A stretch of DNA of 64,000 nt, from NCBI GenBank assembly GCA_965219875.1, contig CBDCOW010000003.1, positions 1 to 64,000 of the forward strand, in the 5' to 3' direction. Both the position numbers and the translations under genes were made by a program. Numbering within the stretch: position 1 is the stretch's first letter; the number at the start of each line of letters is the position of its first letter. Below are positions 43,616-51,060 of the stretch, in pieces. Source of the DNA: DAOUKH01 sp965219875. GTDB lineage: Bacteria > Chloroflexota > Dehalococcoidia > SHYB01. The notes beneath the pieces are model-generated. The model did not search any database, was not told the DNA's origin, and saw only the letters and a list, made by a program, of their open reading frames with translations.

Positions 43616-44601
43616 GCGTGCCGCGCCTGGGCCTGCTGCTCCCCACCCGGGGCCTGCTCCTCGGTGAGGGCGGCGTCAATGGCAGGGAGTCCGTCACTTC
43701 CGTCCTCGACTTGGCCGAGCGCGCCGAAGCACTTGGCTTCGACTCCGTGTGGGCCGGCGACAGCCTCGTCGCCAAGCCGCGGCTTGAACCCCTAGCGACA
43801 CTCGCGGCGGTGGCGGCGCGCACGACTCGTGTTCGTTTGGGCACGTCGGTGCTGCTGGCACCACTCCGCCCGCCCGTCCTGCTGGCGCAGACCGCGGCCG
43901 CGGTAGACGTGCTCTCCGGCGGACGCCTCGATCTCGGCGTCGGTGTCGGCGGTGCATTCAACGAGGCCCAACGCAACGAATGGCTCGCCGCGGGCGTCGA
44001 TCCGAAGGAGCGCGGCGCCCGCATGACCGAGATCGTCCGGCTCTGCAAGCGCCTTTGGACCGAAGACGGGGTGACGCACGAGGGGCGCTTCCACACCGTC
44101 CGCGACGCCTCACTCAACCCGAAACCCCTGCAGGCGGGCGGCGTCCCGCTGCTGCTCGCGAGCCACCTCGCCACGGGCGGCGACGCCCAATACCGCCGCG
44201 CCGGCCGCTACGCCGACGGCGTGATCGGCATCTCGGACTCGCCCGAGGACTTCGCCGAGGTGCTGCGCCGCGTCCGCGGCCACGCCGAGGCGTCGGGGCG
44301 GGATCCCGATGCACTGCGGGCCGTCTTCTACGTCACGGTCAATATTCGAGCCGACGAGCAGGCGGCGACCGCCGAGGCCGACGACTTCATCCGCCGTTAC
44401 TACGGCCTGAACTTCTGGGCCGACAAGTGGGGCCCGTTCGCCGGGCCGGAGGCCGTTGCCCGCCGACTGGCCGAGTACGCCGAAGCGGGAGCGCAAGAGA
44501 TCGTGGTGCGCTTCGCCTCGTTCGATCAGCAGGGCCAGGCCGAGACCTTCATCAGCAACGTAGCCCCGATCATCCGCGAGGCTCACGTCCCCAATCGGTG
44601 A
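43612..44601 (+). CDS. LLM-class F420-dependent oxidoreductase, coupled to cofDC
   Basis: 329 aa, GTG 43612 overlapping the cofC stop. RAEALGFDSVWAGDSLVAKP, VDVLSGGRLDLGVGVGGAFN and DGVTHEGRFHTVRD match the F420-dependent group; GVPLLLASHLATGGDAQYRR corresponds to the usual PIWIGG segment. Its position directly behind the F420 genes is the strongest evidence in the window that these LLM enzymes use F420. Substrate unknown. Confidence 0.88.
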   Translation: MSVPRLGLLLPTRGLLLGEGGVNGRESVTSVLDLAERAEALGFDSVWAGDSLVAKPRLEPLATLAAVAARTTRVRLGTSVLLAPLRPPVLLAQTAAAVDVLSGGRLDLGVGVGGAFNEAQRNEWLAAGVDPKERGARMTEIVRLCKRLWTEDGVTHEGRFHTVRDASLNPKPLQAGGVPLLLASHLATGGDAQYRRAGRYADGVIGISDSPEDFAEVLRRVRGHAEASGRDPDALRAVFYVTVNIRADEQAATAEADDFIRRYYGLNFWADKWGPFAGPEAVARRLAEYAEAGAQEIVVRFASFDQQGQAETFISNVAPIIREAHVPNR

Positions 44602-44628
44602 CGCGCGGTCCAACGCGAAGGAGTAGCG

Positions 44629-45657
44629 ATGTCGAGAACGATGCTTCGGTGGGGGAGACGCCCCTCTAGAGGGAGGGTCCTACCTGCCGCCCTCATGTCG
44701 ATACTCGCCGCCGCGCTCGCTGTCGCCGCATGCGGGTCCGACGAGCCTGATCAGGTCAAGTTCATGGCCGGCTTCAAGCCCCAGGCCAACCTTCCCTTCG
44801 CCGCCGCCTACGTGGCGGAGAAGCAGGGCTACTTCGCCGATGAGGGTCTGGAAGTCGAGATACTTCACTCGCAGGGCGGGCAGCACATCCCGCTGCTCGC
44901 CTCCGGCGAGATCGACGTCGCCACGGCCGACGCCGGCGACGTCCTCCAGCGCAACGCCGACGGCGTCCCTATCACCGCCGTCACGCTCTTTGGGCAGCGG
45001 GGACAGCAGGCCTTCATCGCGCTCGAATCCTCCGGCATCGCCGCGCCGCGCGATTGGGAAGGGAAGCGCTTCGGCTACAAGGGGACGGTGCCACCGGCTT
45101 ACCTCGCCATCCTCGAAACCGCGGGCGTCGACCGGTCGAGCATCGAGGAGATCCGCGTCGGCTACGATGCCCGCATCCTCAGCCAGGGCCAGATCGACGT
45201 GCTCGCCGTCTTCAAGTCGAATGAGCCCAACATCCTGGCGGGCCTCGGCTTCCCCGTCACCGTCTTCGACCCCGCCGACTTCGGCGTGCCCCAACTCGGC
45301 CTCACCTATGTGGTCAACAGCGACAGCCTGGATGAGAAGTCCGACGTCATCGAGCGGTTCGTCGCGGCGACGCTGCGGGCCGTGGAGTTCGCGATGGAAA
45401 ACGAGGAGGCGACGCTCGACATCATCCTCGAGTTCGCCCCCCTGGAGGACCGCGAGCACCAGCGCTTCATGCTGCGGCAGGAGCTCGCCAACGCGCAGAG
45501 CGACCTGACCGCCGAGCGCGGCGTGGGGACGATGACGGAGGCGCAGTGGCAGGCGCTCCACGACCACCTGACCGCGTTCGACGCGCTGTCGGCACCGGTG
45601 GACGTGGCGTCCGTCTTCGATGCCCGTTTTGTCGAAGCGGCGCACGACGGCGGGTAG
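44629..45657 (+). CDS. NMT1/THI5-like (SsuA-type) substrate-binding lipoprotein
   Basis: 342 aa; AAGGAG before ATG 44629. Signal and lipobox (LAAALAVAAC). Domain of the SsuA/THI5-like binding proteins: KFMAGFKPQANLPFAAAYVA, EKQGYFADEGLEVEI, LLASGEIDVATADAGDVLQ, and VFKSNEPNILAGLG. Binds a small compound (nitrate-, taurine-, pyrimidine- or aromatic acid-like) outside the cell. No permease or ATPase gene is adjacent, so it either serves a distant transporter or works as a sensor. Confidence 0.86.
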   Translation: MSRTMLRWGRRPSRGRVLPAALMSILAAALAVAACGSDEPDQVKFMAGFKPQANLPFAAAYVAEKQGYFADEGLEVEILHSQGGQHIPLLASGEIDVATADAGDVLQRNADGVPITAVTLFGQRGQQAFIALESSGIAAPRDWEGKRFGYKGTVPPAYLAILETAGVDRSSIEEIRVGYDARILSQGQIDVLAVFKSNEPNILAGLGFPVTVFDPADFGVPQLGLTYVVNSDSLDEKSDVIERFVAATLRAVEFAMENEEATLDIILEFAPLEDREHQRFMLRQELANAQSDLTAERGVGTMTEAQWQALHDHLTAFDALSAPVDVASVFDARFVEAAHDGG

Positions 45658-45678
45658 AAAAGCGTGAGGGGCCGCGCC

Positions 45679-45708
45679 TTGACAGTGTCGGAGTGTGAGG
45701 GCTAGGCT
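45679..45708 (+). promoter_or_regulatory. Promoter of the thiolase/OB-fold cluster
   Basis: TTGACA (45679-45684), 18-nt spacer, TAGGCT (45703-45708), 36 nt before ATG 45745. The same TTGACx-N17/18-TAGGxT layout appears at 23143 and 53452. Confidence 0.65.
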
Positions 45709-45744
45709 GCCCTCTGCCTCCCACTTCCTGAAACGGCCCTCCAT

Positions 45745-46890
45745 ATGACCGATAAAGCGCTTGCAGGTCAGACCGCCATCGTGGGCATCGCGACGAGCGA
45801 CTTCCACGAGTTGTACCAGACCCGCGACCCCGAGCGCACCCGCGAAGAGCTTGCCATTCACGTCCTGCGGGACGCCTGCGACGACGCCGGGATCGACGTG
45901 GGGCAGATCGACGGGCTCATCGTCGGGGGCAACCAATTCTACGAGCCGTTCGCCTACCGCTCCGGCCTCACCGACGTGCGCTTCCTCGCGGGCTATCCGT
46001 CGGCGGGGCGCATGTGCACCGTCGCCCTCATTCACGCCGCGATGGCGGTGCATCACGGGCTCGCCGACTACGTGGCGCTGTTCAACTCGGTGACCTTCCG
46101 CAGCCAGGCGCAGGTCTTTGGCGGCGGCCCCACCCAGGGCGACCTCTACGACTCAATCTACGGCATGGCCTCTCCGGGCGCGCAGTACTCGCTGGCCTTC
46201 ACCCGCTATCAGCACCTCTACGGCGGGACCGAGCGCGACCTCGGCGCGATCCCCGTGGCCTTCCGCAAGCACGCCTCGATGAACCCCAAGGCGGTGATGC
46301 AGAAGCCGTTCACCATCGACGAATACCTCGAAGCCCGCTTCGTGGCCAAGCCCCTGCGCCTGTTCGACTACTGCCTGGTCAACGACGGCGCGGTGCTCTA
46401 CATCGTCACCTCCACCGAGCGGGCCAAAGACCTCAAGCACACGCCGGTGCTCATCCAGGGCGCGGCGGAACGGGCCACCATCCGCGAGCAGTACGTCGAC
46501 CCCGACTTCTGGTTCGAGGCGTGCGCCTCGATGCGGAAGGACATGCTCGACCCCCTCGGCGTCGGCCTCGGCGACATCGACGCGCTGCAGGCCTACGACA
46601 ACTTCAGCGTGTCGGCACTGTGGGGGCTCGAGGGCTTCGGCTTCGCGCCGCGCGGCGAGGGGCTCCAGTGGGTGCAGGACGGGCGCATCGAGCTCGGGGG
46701 CGAGTACCCCATGAACACCAGCGGCGGCATGCTGAGCGAGGCCTATCTCCAAGGGTGGAACAATCACGCCGAGGCGGTGCGCCAGTTGCGCTGGGAGGCC
46801 GGCGAGCGCCAGGTCCCCAACTGCCGCAACATCCTGTACTGGTGTCTCTCCGCCGTGCCCAACGCCTCGCTCTTGGCGAGAGGCGACTAG
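45745..46890 (+). CDS. Thiolase-fold protein (SCP-x/lipid-transfer type), retains a Cys at the nucleophile position
   Basis: 381 aa. ATAIVGIA-like start (QTAIVGIATSDFHELY), GRMCTVALIHAAMAVHHG, with Cys where thiolases keep the acyl nucleophile, then ALQAYDNFSVSALWGLEGFG and LGGEYPMNTSGGMLSEAYLQ. The two Tyr in AYDNFS and SEAYLQG correspond in position to those proposed as catalytic in the steroid side-chain aldolase Ltp2 (from memory). Paired with a DUF35 OB-fold protein 4 nt downstream, as in Ltp2-ChsH2 complexes. So thiolytic or retro-aldol C-C cleavage of a CoA ester is inferred. Confidence 0.85.
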   Translation: MTDKALAGQTAIVGIATSDFHELYQTRDPERTREELAIHVLRDACDDAGIDVGQIDGLIVGGNQFYEPFAYRSGLTDVRFLAGYPSAGRMCTVALIHAAMAVHHGLADYVALFNSVTFRSQAQVFGGGPTQGDLYDSIYGMASPGAQYSLAFTRYQHLYGGTERDLGAIPVAFRKHASMNPKAVMQKPFTIDEYLEARFVAKPLRLFDYCLVNDGAVLYIVTSTERAKDLKHTPVLIQGAAERATIREQYVDPDFWFEACASMRKDMLDPLGVGLGDIDALQAYDNFSVSALWGLEGFGFAPRGEGLQWVQDGRIELGGEYPMNTSGGMLSEAYLQGWNNHAEAVRQLRWEAGERQVPNCRNILYWCLSAVPNASLLARGD

Positions 46891-46894
46891 AACC

Positions 46895-47305
46895 GTGAGC
46901 TACGAGAAGCCGCTGCCGCGCATCACCAAGGAGGACCGTCCCTTCTGGGAGGCCGCCAGGCGGCACGTGCTCGTCCTTCCCAAGTGCCGGGGCTGCGGCC
47001 ACGTCTCCTTCCCGCCGTATGTCGCCTGCTCGAAGTGCCTCTCGTTCGACCGCGATTGGATCGAGGCGAGCGGGCACGGCAAGGTCTGGGGCTACATCGA
47101 GATGCGCCAGCCCTATATCAAGTCGTTCGAGGACGACCTGCCGTATAATGTCGTCTTGGTCGAGCTGGAAGAGGGGCCGTTTATGTACAGCAACGTCACC
47201 GGCATCCCCAGCGACGAGATCAAGCCCGACCTGCCCTTGGAGGCGTACTTCGAGGACGTCACCGACGAGATTACGTTGATCAAGTTTAGGCCCAGGCAAG
47301 AATAA
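46895..47305 (+). CDS. Zn-ribbon OB-fold protein (DUF35), partner of the thiolase
   Basis: 136 aa, GTG 46895. N-terminal helix (DRPFWEAARRHVLVLP), rubredoxin-like zinc ribbon CRGC...CSKC (residues about 31-53), then an OB-fold with PYNVVLVELEEGPFMYSNV. DUF35 proteins bind acyl-CoA and associate with thiolase-like or HMG-CoA-synthase-like partners. Immediate adjacency to the thiolase supports a complex. Confidence 0.88.
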   Translation: MSYEKPLPRITKEDRPFWEAARRHVLVLPKCRGCGHVSFPPYVACSKCLSFDRDWIEASGHGKVWGYIEMRQPYIKSFEDDLPYNVVLVELEEGPFMYSNVTGIPSDEIKPDLPLEAYFEDVTDEITLIKFRPRQE

Positions 47306-47328
47306 CCGCCCGGCCGCAGAGGTAACCC

Positions 47329-47430
47329 ATGATCCCCTGGGAAATCGGTCTCGGCATCCTCATCGCCGCTATCGTGATCTTCGGCTTCTACATGTGGAAC
47401 ACCCCGAGGGACCGCATCAAGGACAAGTAG
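47329..47430 (+). CDS. 33-aa single-span membrane microprotein
   Basis: ATG 47329 preceded by AGAGGTAACCC; stop TAG 47428-47430. The sequence begins MIPWEIGLGILIAAIVIFGF, then YMWNTPRDRIKDK: one hydrophobic helix of about 18 residues and a short basic tail, so N-out/C-in by the positive-inside rule. It fills the space between an OB-fold gene and the next thiolase, ten bases before the latter, in one transcript. No family recognised. The ribosome site, hydrophobicity and operon position make it a plausible real gene. Confidence 0.55.
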   Translation: MIPWEIGLGILIAAIVIFGFYMWNTPRDRIKDK

Positions 47431-47440
47431 CCGCCCGCCG

Positions 47441-48625
47441 ATGCCCAAGCACCCCCTCCACGACGTCGCCATCACCGGCGTCTACAACACCAAGCAGGCC
47501 CGCATCCTCGAAGGGTATACGTCGCCCACGATCACGCTGGAAGCCATTCGCGGCGTCATCGAGGAATCGGGGATCGACGGCGCGGAGATCGACGGGGTCT
47601 CCGTCGGCGGGGGCGTCCTCAACACCGGCCAGTTCACCTACTTGTTCGGCGCCGGTCCGGCGTGGCGCGGACAGGGCGAAGGCCGGGGCATAGCGGCCAT
47701 CCTGGAGGCGGCTTCCGCCATCGCGACCGGCCAATGCACCACGGCGCTGGTCGCGGCGGGATCGGCGAACGTCTATACCGCGCGCGAATCGACGGCGCCC
47801 TGGACGCGCCCCGGCAACGAGTTCGTCGCGTCCTGGGGGCTCTTCACCGCCGCCGAGTTCGCCCTCATCGCGCGCCGCCACATGCACACGTACGGCACGA
47901 CGCCGGAGCAACTCGCCACCGTCGCCGCCACCATCCGCAACAACGGCCACATCAACCCCGACGCCGTCTACTGCGGCCGCGGCCCCTTCGAGTCCCAAGA
48001 CATTCTCGACTCGCGCATGGTGGCCGATCCCTACCACCTGCTCGACTGCGCCATGACCTCCGAAGGCGGCTGCGCCCTCATATTGACCACAGCGGAGCGC
48101 GCCCGCGACGCCAAGAACAAGCCCGTCTACATCCTCGGCGGGGGCCGCGACGGCTTCGGCCCCTCGTACCACCACCCGCCAGCCTTCGACCTGAAGGGGC
48201 GGGCGGGCGCGTCGTACCCCAACGGCTGGGTCGGCCGCCAAGCGGCGGAGCGCAGCTTCGCCATGGCCGGCATCGGGCCCAACGACGTCGACGTCTGCGA
48301 GTTCTACGACCCGTTCTCGTTCGAGATCATCCGCCAGTTCGAGGCCTACGGCTTCTGCGGCGAGGGCGAGGGCGGCGACTTCATCATGGACGGCACCATC
48401 GCGCCCGGCGGGCGCTTCCCCATCACCACCGACGGCGGCCTGATGTCGTTCAGTCACGGCGGCGCGGCGGTGCAGTTGCTCCAGCGCGCCATCCGCGGCG
48501 TCCACCAACTGCGGGGGCAGTGCCCCACCAACCAGGTCGAAGGGGCCGAGGTGGCGATGTCAACCAACGGTGGGGCCGGCGCTCTTTTCACCGACGTGAT
48601 GATCTTAGGATCGGAGCAGCCGTGA
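47441..48625 (+). CDS. Thiolase-fold protein (SCP-x type) lacking the nucleophilic Cys
   Basis: 394 aa. Thiolase-like N-half (DVAITGVYNTKQARILEGYT, GVSVGGGVLN), but the nucleophile region reads GEGRGIAAILEAASAIATG, without Cys. C-half: DVCEFYDPFSFEIIRQFEAY and GFCGEGEGGDF, then TTDGGLMSFSHGGAAVQLLQ. The first Tyr (EFYDPF) matches the putative aldolase Tyr, while the second position has His (FSHGG). A non-decarboxylating, non-thiolytic function such as retro-aldol cleavage fits better than true thiolysis. Coupled by GTGA to its DUF35 partner. Confidence 0.85.
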   Translation: MPKHPLHDVAITGVYNTKQARILEGYTSPTITLEAIRGVIEESGIDGAEIDGVSVGGGVLNTGQFTYLFGAGPAWRGQGEGRGIAAILEAASAIATGQCTTALVAAGSANVYTARESTAPWTRPGNEFVASWGLFTAAEFALIARRHMHTYGTTPEQLATVAATIRNNGHINPDAVYCGRGPFESQDILDSRMVADPYHLLDCAMTSEGGCALILTTAERARDAKNKPVYILGGGRDGFGPSYHHPPAFDLKGRAGASYPNGWVGRQAAERSFAMAGIGPNDVDVCEFYDPFSFEIIRQFEAYGFCGEGEGGDFIMDGTIAPGGRFPITTDGGLMSFSHGGAAVQLLQRAIRGVHQLRGQCPTNQVEGAEVAMSTNGGAGALFTDVMILGSEQP

Positions 48626-49041
48626 GCCTCACCCGACCGCAGCCGAGCACGATTCCCCTGCCGCGGCCCACGGTCTTCTCGCAGCCGTACTGGGACGCCT
48701 GCAAGCGCGGCGAGCTCACCTTCCAGCGCTGCAACGACTGCGAGGGCATCGTCTTCATTCCCCAGCCGGCCTGCACCCACTGCCTCTCGACGGACCTGCG
48801 CTGGGAGCGCAGCGCGGGCAGGGGCGCGGTCTATAGCTGGACTGTCGTCTGGCGCCCGCAGACGCCCGCCTTCGAGATCCCCTATGCCATCGCCATCGTC
48901 GACGTGGACGAGGGCTACCAGATGATGAGCAACATCATCGGCATCGACCCCGCCACGCTAGAAGTGGGCCGGCGCGTCGAAGTCTCCTTCCACGAGATGA
49001 ACGACGAAATCACGATGCCCTACTTCCGCCCCGCAGCCTAG
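48622..49041 (+). CDS. Zn-ribbon OB-fold protein (DUF35), partner of the second thiolase
   Basis: 139 aa. GTG 48622 overlaps the thiolase stop (GTGA). QPYWDACKRGELTFQRC opens the helix and ribbon; CNDC and CTHC are the zinc Cys pairs; the OB-fold part includes SWTVVWRPQTPAFEIPYAIA. Presumed acyl-CoA binding and complex formation with the preceding thiolase-fold protein. Confidence 0.88.
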   Translation: MSLTRPQPSTIPLPRPTVFSQPYWDACKRGELTFQRCNDCEGIVFIPQPACTHCLSTDLRWERSAGRGAVYSWTVVWRPQTPAFEIPYAIAIVDVDEGYQMMSNIIGIDPATLEVGRRVEVSFHEMNDEITMPYFRPAA

Positions 49042-49047
49042 CGGCTC

Positions 49048-49066
49048 CGCCTGTCGCCTACAGGCG
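49048..49066 (+). terminator. Short hairpin after the OB-fold gene
   Basis: CGCCTGT and ACAGGCG around a 5-nt loop, followed by TCTTCT, 7 nt after the stop of the second OB-fold gene. A weak intrinsic terminator candidate. Confidence 0.4.
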
Positions 49067-49118
49067 TCTTCTGGGCACGCTGCACAAGCCAGTGTCTACA
49101 CCGTGAGGGAGGACAACG

Positions 49119-49622
49119 ATGCCGACGGGACAGATCGTCCAAGTCAACGTCAAGCCTGAGGGATCGGGGCGGCCCGGCCTGCCCAAGAAGCCCGTCGAAT
49201 CGGCCCGGGCGACCGCCGGCGGGCTCGAAGGCGATTTCAACCACTACCGCACCTACAGCAAGGGGGGCGATCCCGACAACGCCTTGATGATCATGACCAC
49301 CGGGGCCATCGAGGACCTGAACCGCGAGGGCTGGCCGGTGCGGGCGGGGGACATCGGCGAGAACGTCACCATCTCCGGCGTCGCCTACGGCGACTTCGAG
49401 CCGGGGCGGCGGGTGCGCGTCGGCGGGGCGACCGTCGAAATCACTAAGGCGGCCAATCCCTGCGCCAACCTGTACACGCTGCCCTATGTCGGCGAGGAGC
49501 GCGGCCCGGCATTCCTCAAGACCATGATGGGACGCCGCGGCTGGTACGCCCGCGTGATCGAAGCGGGCGAGGTCGCCCCCGGCGGGCCCGTCGAGCTGAT
49601 CAGCGAAGGCGAGAGCGCCTAG
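49119..49622 (+). CDS. MOSC-domain protein
   Basis: 167 aa, ATG 49119 with GGGAGGACAACG upstream. MOSC fold signatures: QVNVKPEGSGRPGLPKKPVE, ARATAGGLEGDF, ALMIMTTGAIEDLN, AGDIGENVTISGV and ANPCANLYTLPY, where the conserved Cys that handles sulfur or molybdenum cofactor sits. MOSC proteins mature the molybdenum cofactor by sulfuration or detoxify thiopurine-like compounds. No molybdoenzyme lies nearby. Confidence 0.88.
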   Translation: MPTGQIVQVNVKPEGSGRPGLPKKPVESARATAGGLEGDFNHYRTYSKGGDPDNALMIMTTGAIEDLNREGWPVRAGDIGENVTISGVAYGDFEPGRRVRVGGATVEITKAANPCANLYTLPYVGEERGPAFLKTMMGRRGWYARVIEAGEVAPGGPVELISEGESA

Positions 49623-49664
49623 CAGCCTCCCTTGCGTACGGCACCCTATCGGCGCTATCGTACA

Positions 49665-49861
49665 GGTAAGCAAGAAAGGAGGTGGTCAATTTTGAAACAT
49701 GCTCAACGGACTAGCGAGGTGCTTACCCCGTAAGCGGAAGCCGGAGAAGGACACGCTCACCGGTGTTCCGCTAAGGAATACCAAGGTAAGCACTGGGGCC
49801 CCGAAGTTCTCGGTAGAAGTCCGCCGAGACGGCCGCAAGGCCGAAACGCTTCGGGGCCTTT
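49665..49861 (+). ncRNA. Structured leader RNA with mutually exclusive stems (candidate attenuator, riboswitch or other cis-RNA)
   Basis: Perfect or near-perfect helices: GTGCTTACC (49719-49727) with GGTAAGCAC (49785-49793); GGTGTTCC (49762-49769) with GGAATACC (49775-49782), nested in the first; GGCCCCGAAG (49797-49806) with CTTCGGGGCC (49849-49858), enclosing TCTCGG/CCGAGA (49808-49829) and CGGCC-GCAA-GGCCG (49830-49843, GNRA tetraloop); then TTT. A second copy of GGTAAGCA (49665-49672) can compete for 49720-49727, so two conformations are possible. A ribosome site (AAAGGAGGTGG, 49676 on) and a 13-codon ORF lie between the competing arms. It precedes two repeat-domain lipoproteins. I could not match it to a known RNA class. 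Confidence 0.65.
49692..49733 (+). CDS. Possible 13-codon leader peptide inside the structured RNA
   Basis: TTG 49692, seven bases after AAGGAGGTG (49676-49684), encodes MKHAQRTSEVLTP and stops at TAA 49731. Its last codons are the 5' arm of the main stem (49719-49727), so a ribosome translating it would disrupt that helix, as in attenuators. No run of one amino acid is present, so the sensed signal is unclear. It could also be a chance ORF or the end of a lost gene. Confidence 0.4.
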   Translation: MKHAQRTSEVLTP

Positions 49862-49947
49862 CCTATTTCGCGCCGTCGCGTTCCAGTTGGGCTCGACCGG
49901 GGAACAACCGGCGGGGTTGCGGCGTCATACAGGTGAGCACGGTGCTG

Positions 49948-51039
49948 ATGGGGAGGAACCTCCTGCGGACGCGAATTCTTACGTTCCTCCTCATCATCCT
50001 AGCGGCGGCCCTAGTCGTCGCGTGCGGCGGGGAAGACGCGCCCAGCCGCACCCCAGCATCGACCCACACACCGGCCGGGACGTCGTCGCCAGCTATTGCC
50101 GAGGTCGAAGCGCCCATCGAGGACGTCACACTCCACGCTTTGGAGTTCGACCCGGTGCAGTACTTCCTTGTAATTGGGTCCGGCCTTCCCAACGCCTGCC
50201 ACACGTTCGACCGGACTGACGTGGAGCGTACAGGGATGGAAATCACGGTCTCAGTTATCAATCGCATACGCGCAGGCGACGTCGCCTGCGCGGAGATCTA
50301 CAGGGGTGAGTCCCACACAGTCGCTCTCGGCACCGACTTCGAGCCCGGCACGACCTACACCGTCCGGGTCAACGACTGGGAGACCTCCTTCACCACGGCG
50401 GCCGTCCCAGTCGAGGTCGACGTCGAAGCACCCATCGAGGACGTAACGGTGCACGTCTTGGAGTCCGACCCGGTGCAGTACTTCCTCGAAATTAGGGCCG
50501 GCGTCCCCAACACCTGTCACACGTTTGACCGTATCGACGTGGAACGGTCGGGGAAGGAGATAGCGGTCTCCGTCATCAATCGGGTTGTGACCGGCGACAT
50601 CGCCTGCGAGGAAATCCAGAGGGTCGCGCCGCACTCGGTGGCTCTGGGAAGCGACTTCGAGCCCGGCACGACCTACACCATCCGGGTCAACGACTGGGAG
50701 ACCTCCTTCACCACAGCGGCCGTCCCGGTCGAGGTCGACGTCAAAGCACCCATCGAGGACGTAACGGTGCACGTGTTGGAGTCCGACCCGCCGCAGTACT
50801 TCCTCGAAATTAGGTCCGGCGTCCCCAACACCTGTCACACGTTCGACCGCACCGCAATGGAACGGTCGGGGAGGGAAATCACGGTCTCCGTCATCAATCG
50901 AGTCGCCACCGGCGAAGCCGTCTGCGCGGAAGTCTACAGGTCCGCACCGCACGTGGTGGCGCTGGGCACCGACTTTGAGCCCGGCGTGACCTACACTGTC
51001 CGGGTCAACGACGAGACGCTGACCCTTACGGCGGAATAG
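49948..51039 (+). CDS. Lipoprotein with three tandem 106-residue domains
   Basis: 363 aa from ATG 49948 (GTG 49942/49933 possible). The open frame back to 49699 is the structured RNA. N-terminus: RILTFLLIILAAALVVAC, a lipoprotein signal. Then three copies with exact 318-nt period (50110, 50428, 50746), each starting near APIEDVT, with FLEIRSGVPNTCHTFDR in the middle and a second Cys (ACxE or VCAE), and ending FEPGTTYTVRVND. One Cys pair per domain suggests a disulfide, fitting an extracytoplasmic beta-sandwich. No known domain name recognised; the neighbour carries six more copies. Confidence 0.8.
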   Translation: MGRNLLRTRILTFLLIILAAALVVACGGEDAPSRTPASTHTPAGTSSPAIAEVEAPIEDVTLHALEFDPVQYFLVIGSGLPNACHTFDRTDVERTGMEITVSVINRIRAGDVACAEIYRGESHTVALGTDFEPGTTYTVRVNDWETSFTTAAVPVEVDVEAPIEDVTVHVLESDPVQYFLEIRAGVPNTCHTFDRIDVERSGKEIAVSVINRVVTGDIACEEIQRVAPHSVALGSDFEPGTTYTIRVNDWETSFTTAAVPVEVDVKAPIEDVTVHVLESDPPQYFLEIRSGVPNTCHTFDRTAMERSGREITVSVINRVATGEAVCAEVYRSAPHVVALGTDFEPGVTYTVRVNDETLTLTAE

Positions 51040-51060
51040 CGCCGCGGCGGGAGGCCCGTC

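Noticed and set aside
49665..49861. Naming the structured RNA as an omega-RNA of an IS200/IS605 or IscB element
   Set aside because: No tnpB/iscB gene or element ends were found here, and the structure could not be matched from memory.
49699..49947. N-terminal extension of the first repeat lipoprotein
   Set aside because: This stretch folds as the structured RNA, and a lipoprotein signal peptide begins only at 49948.
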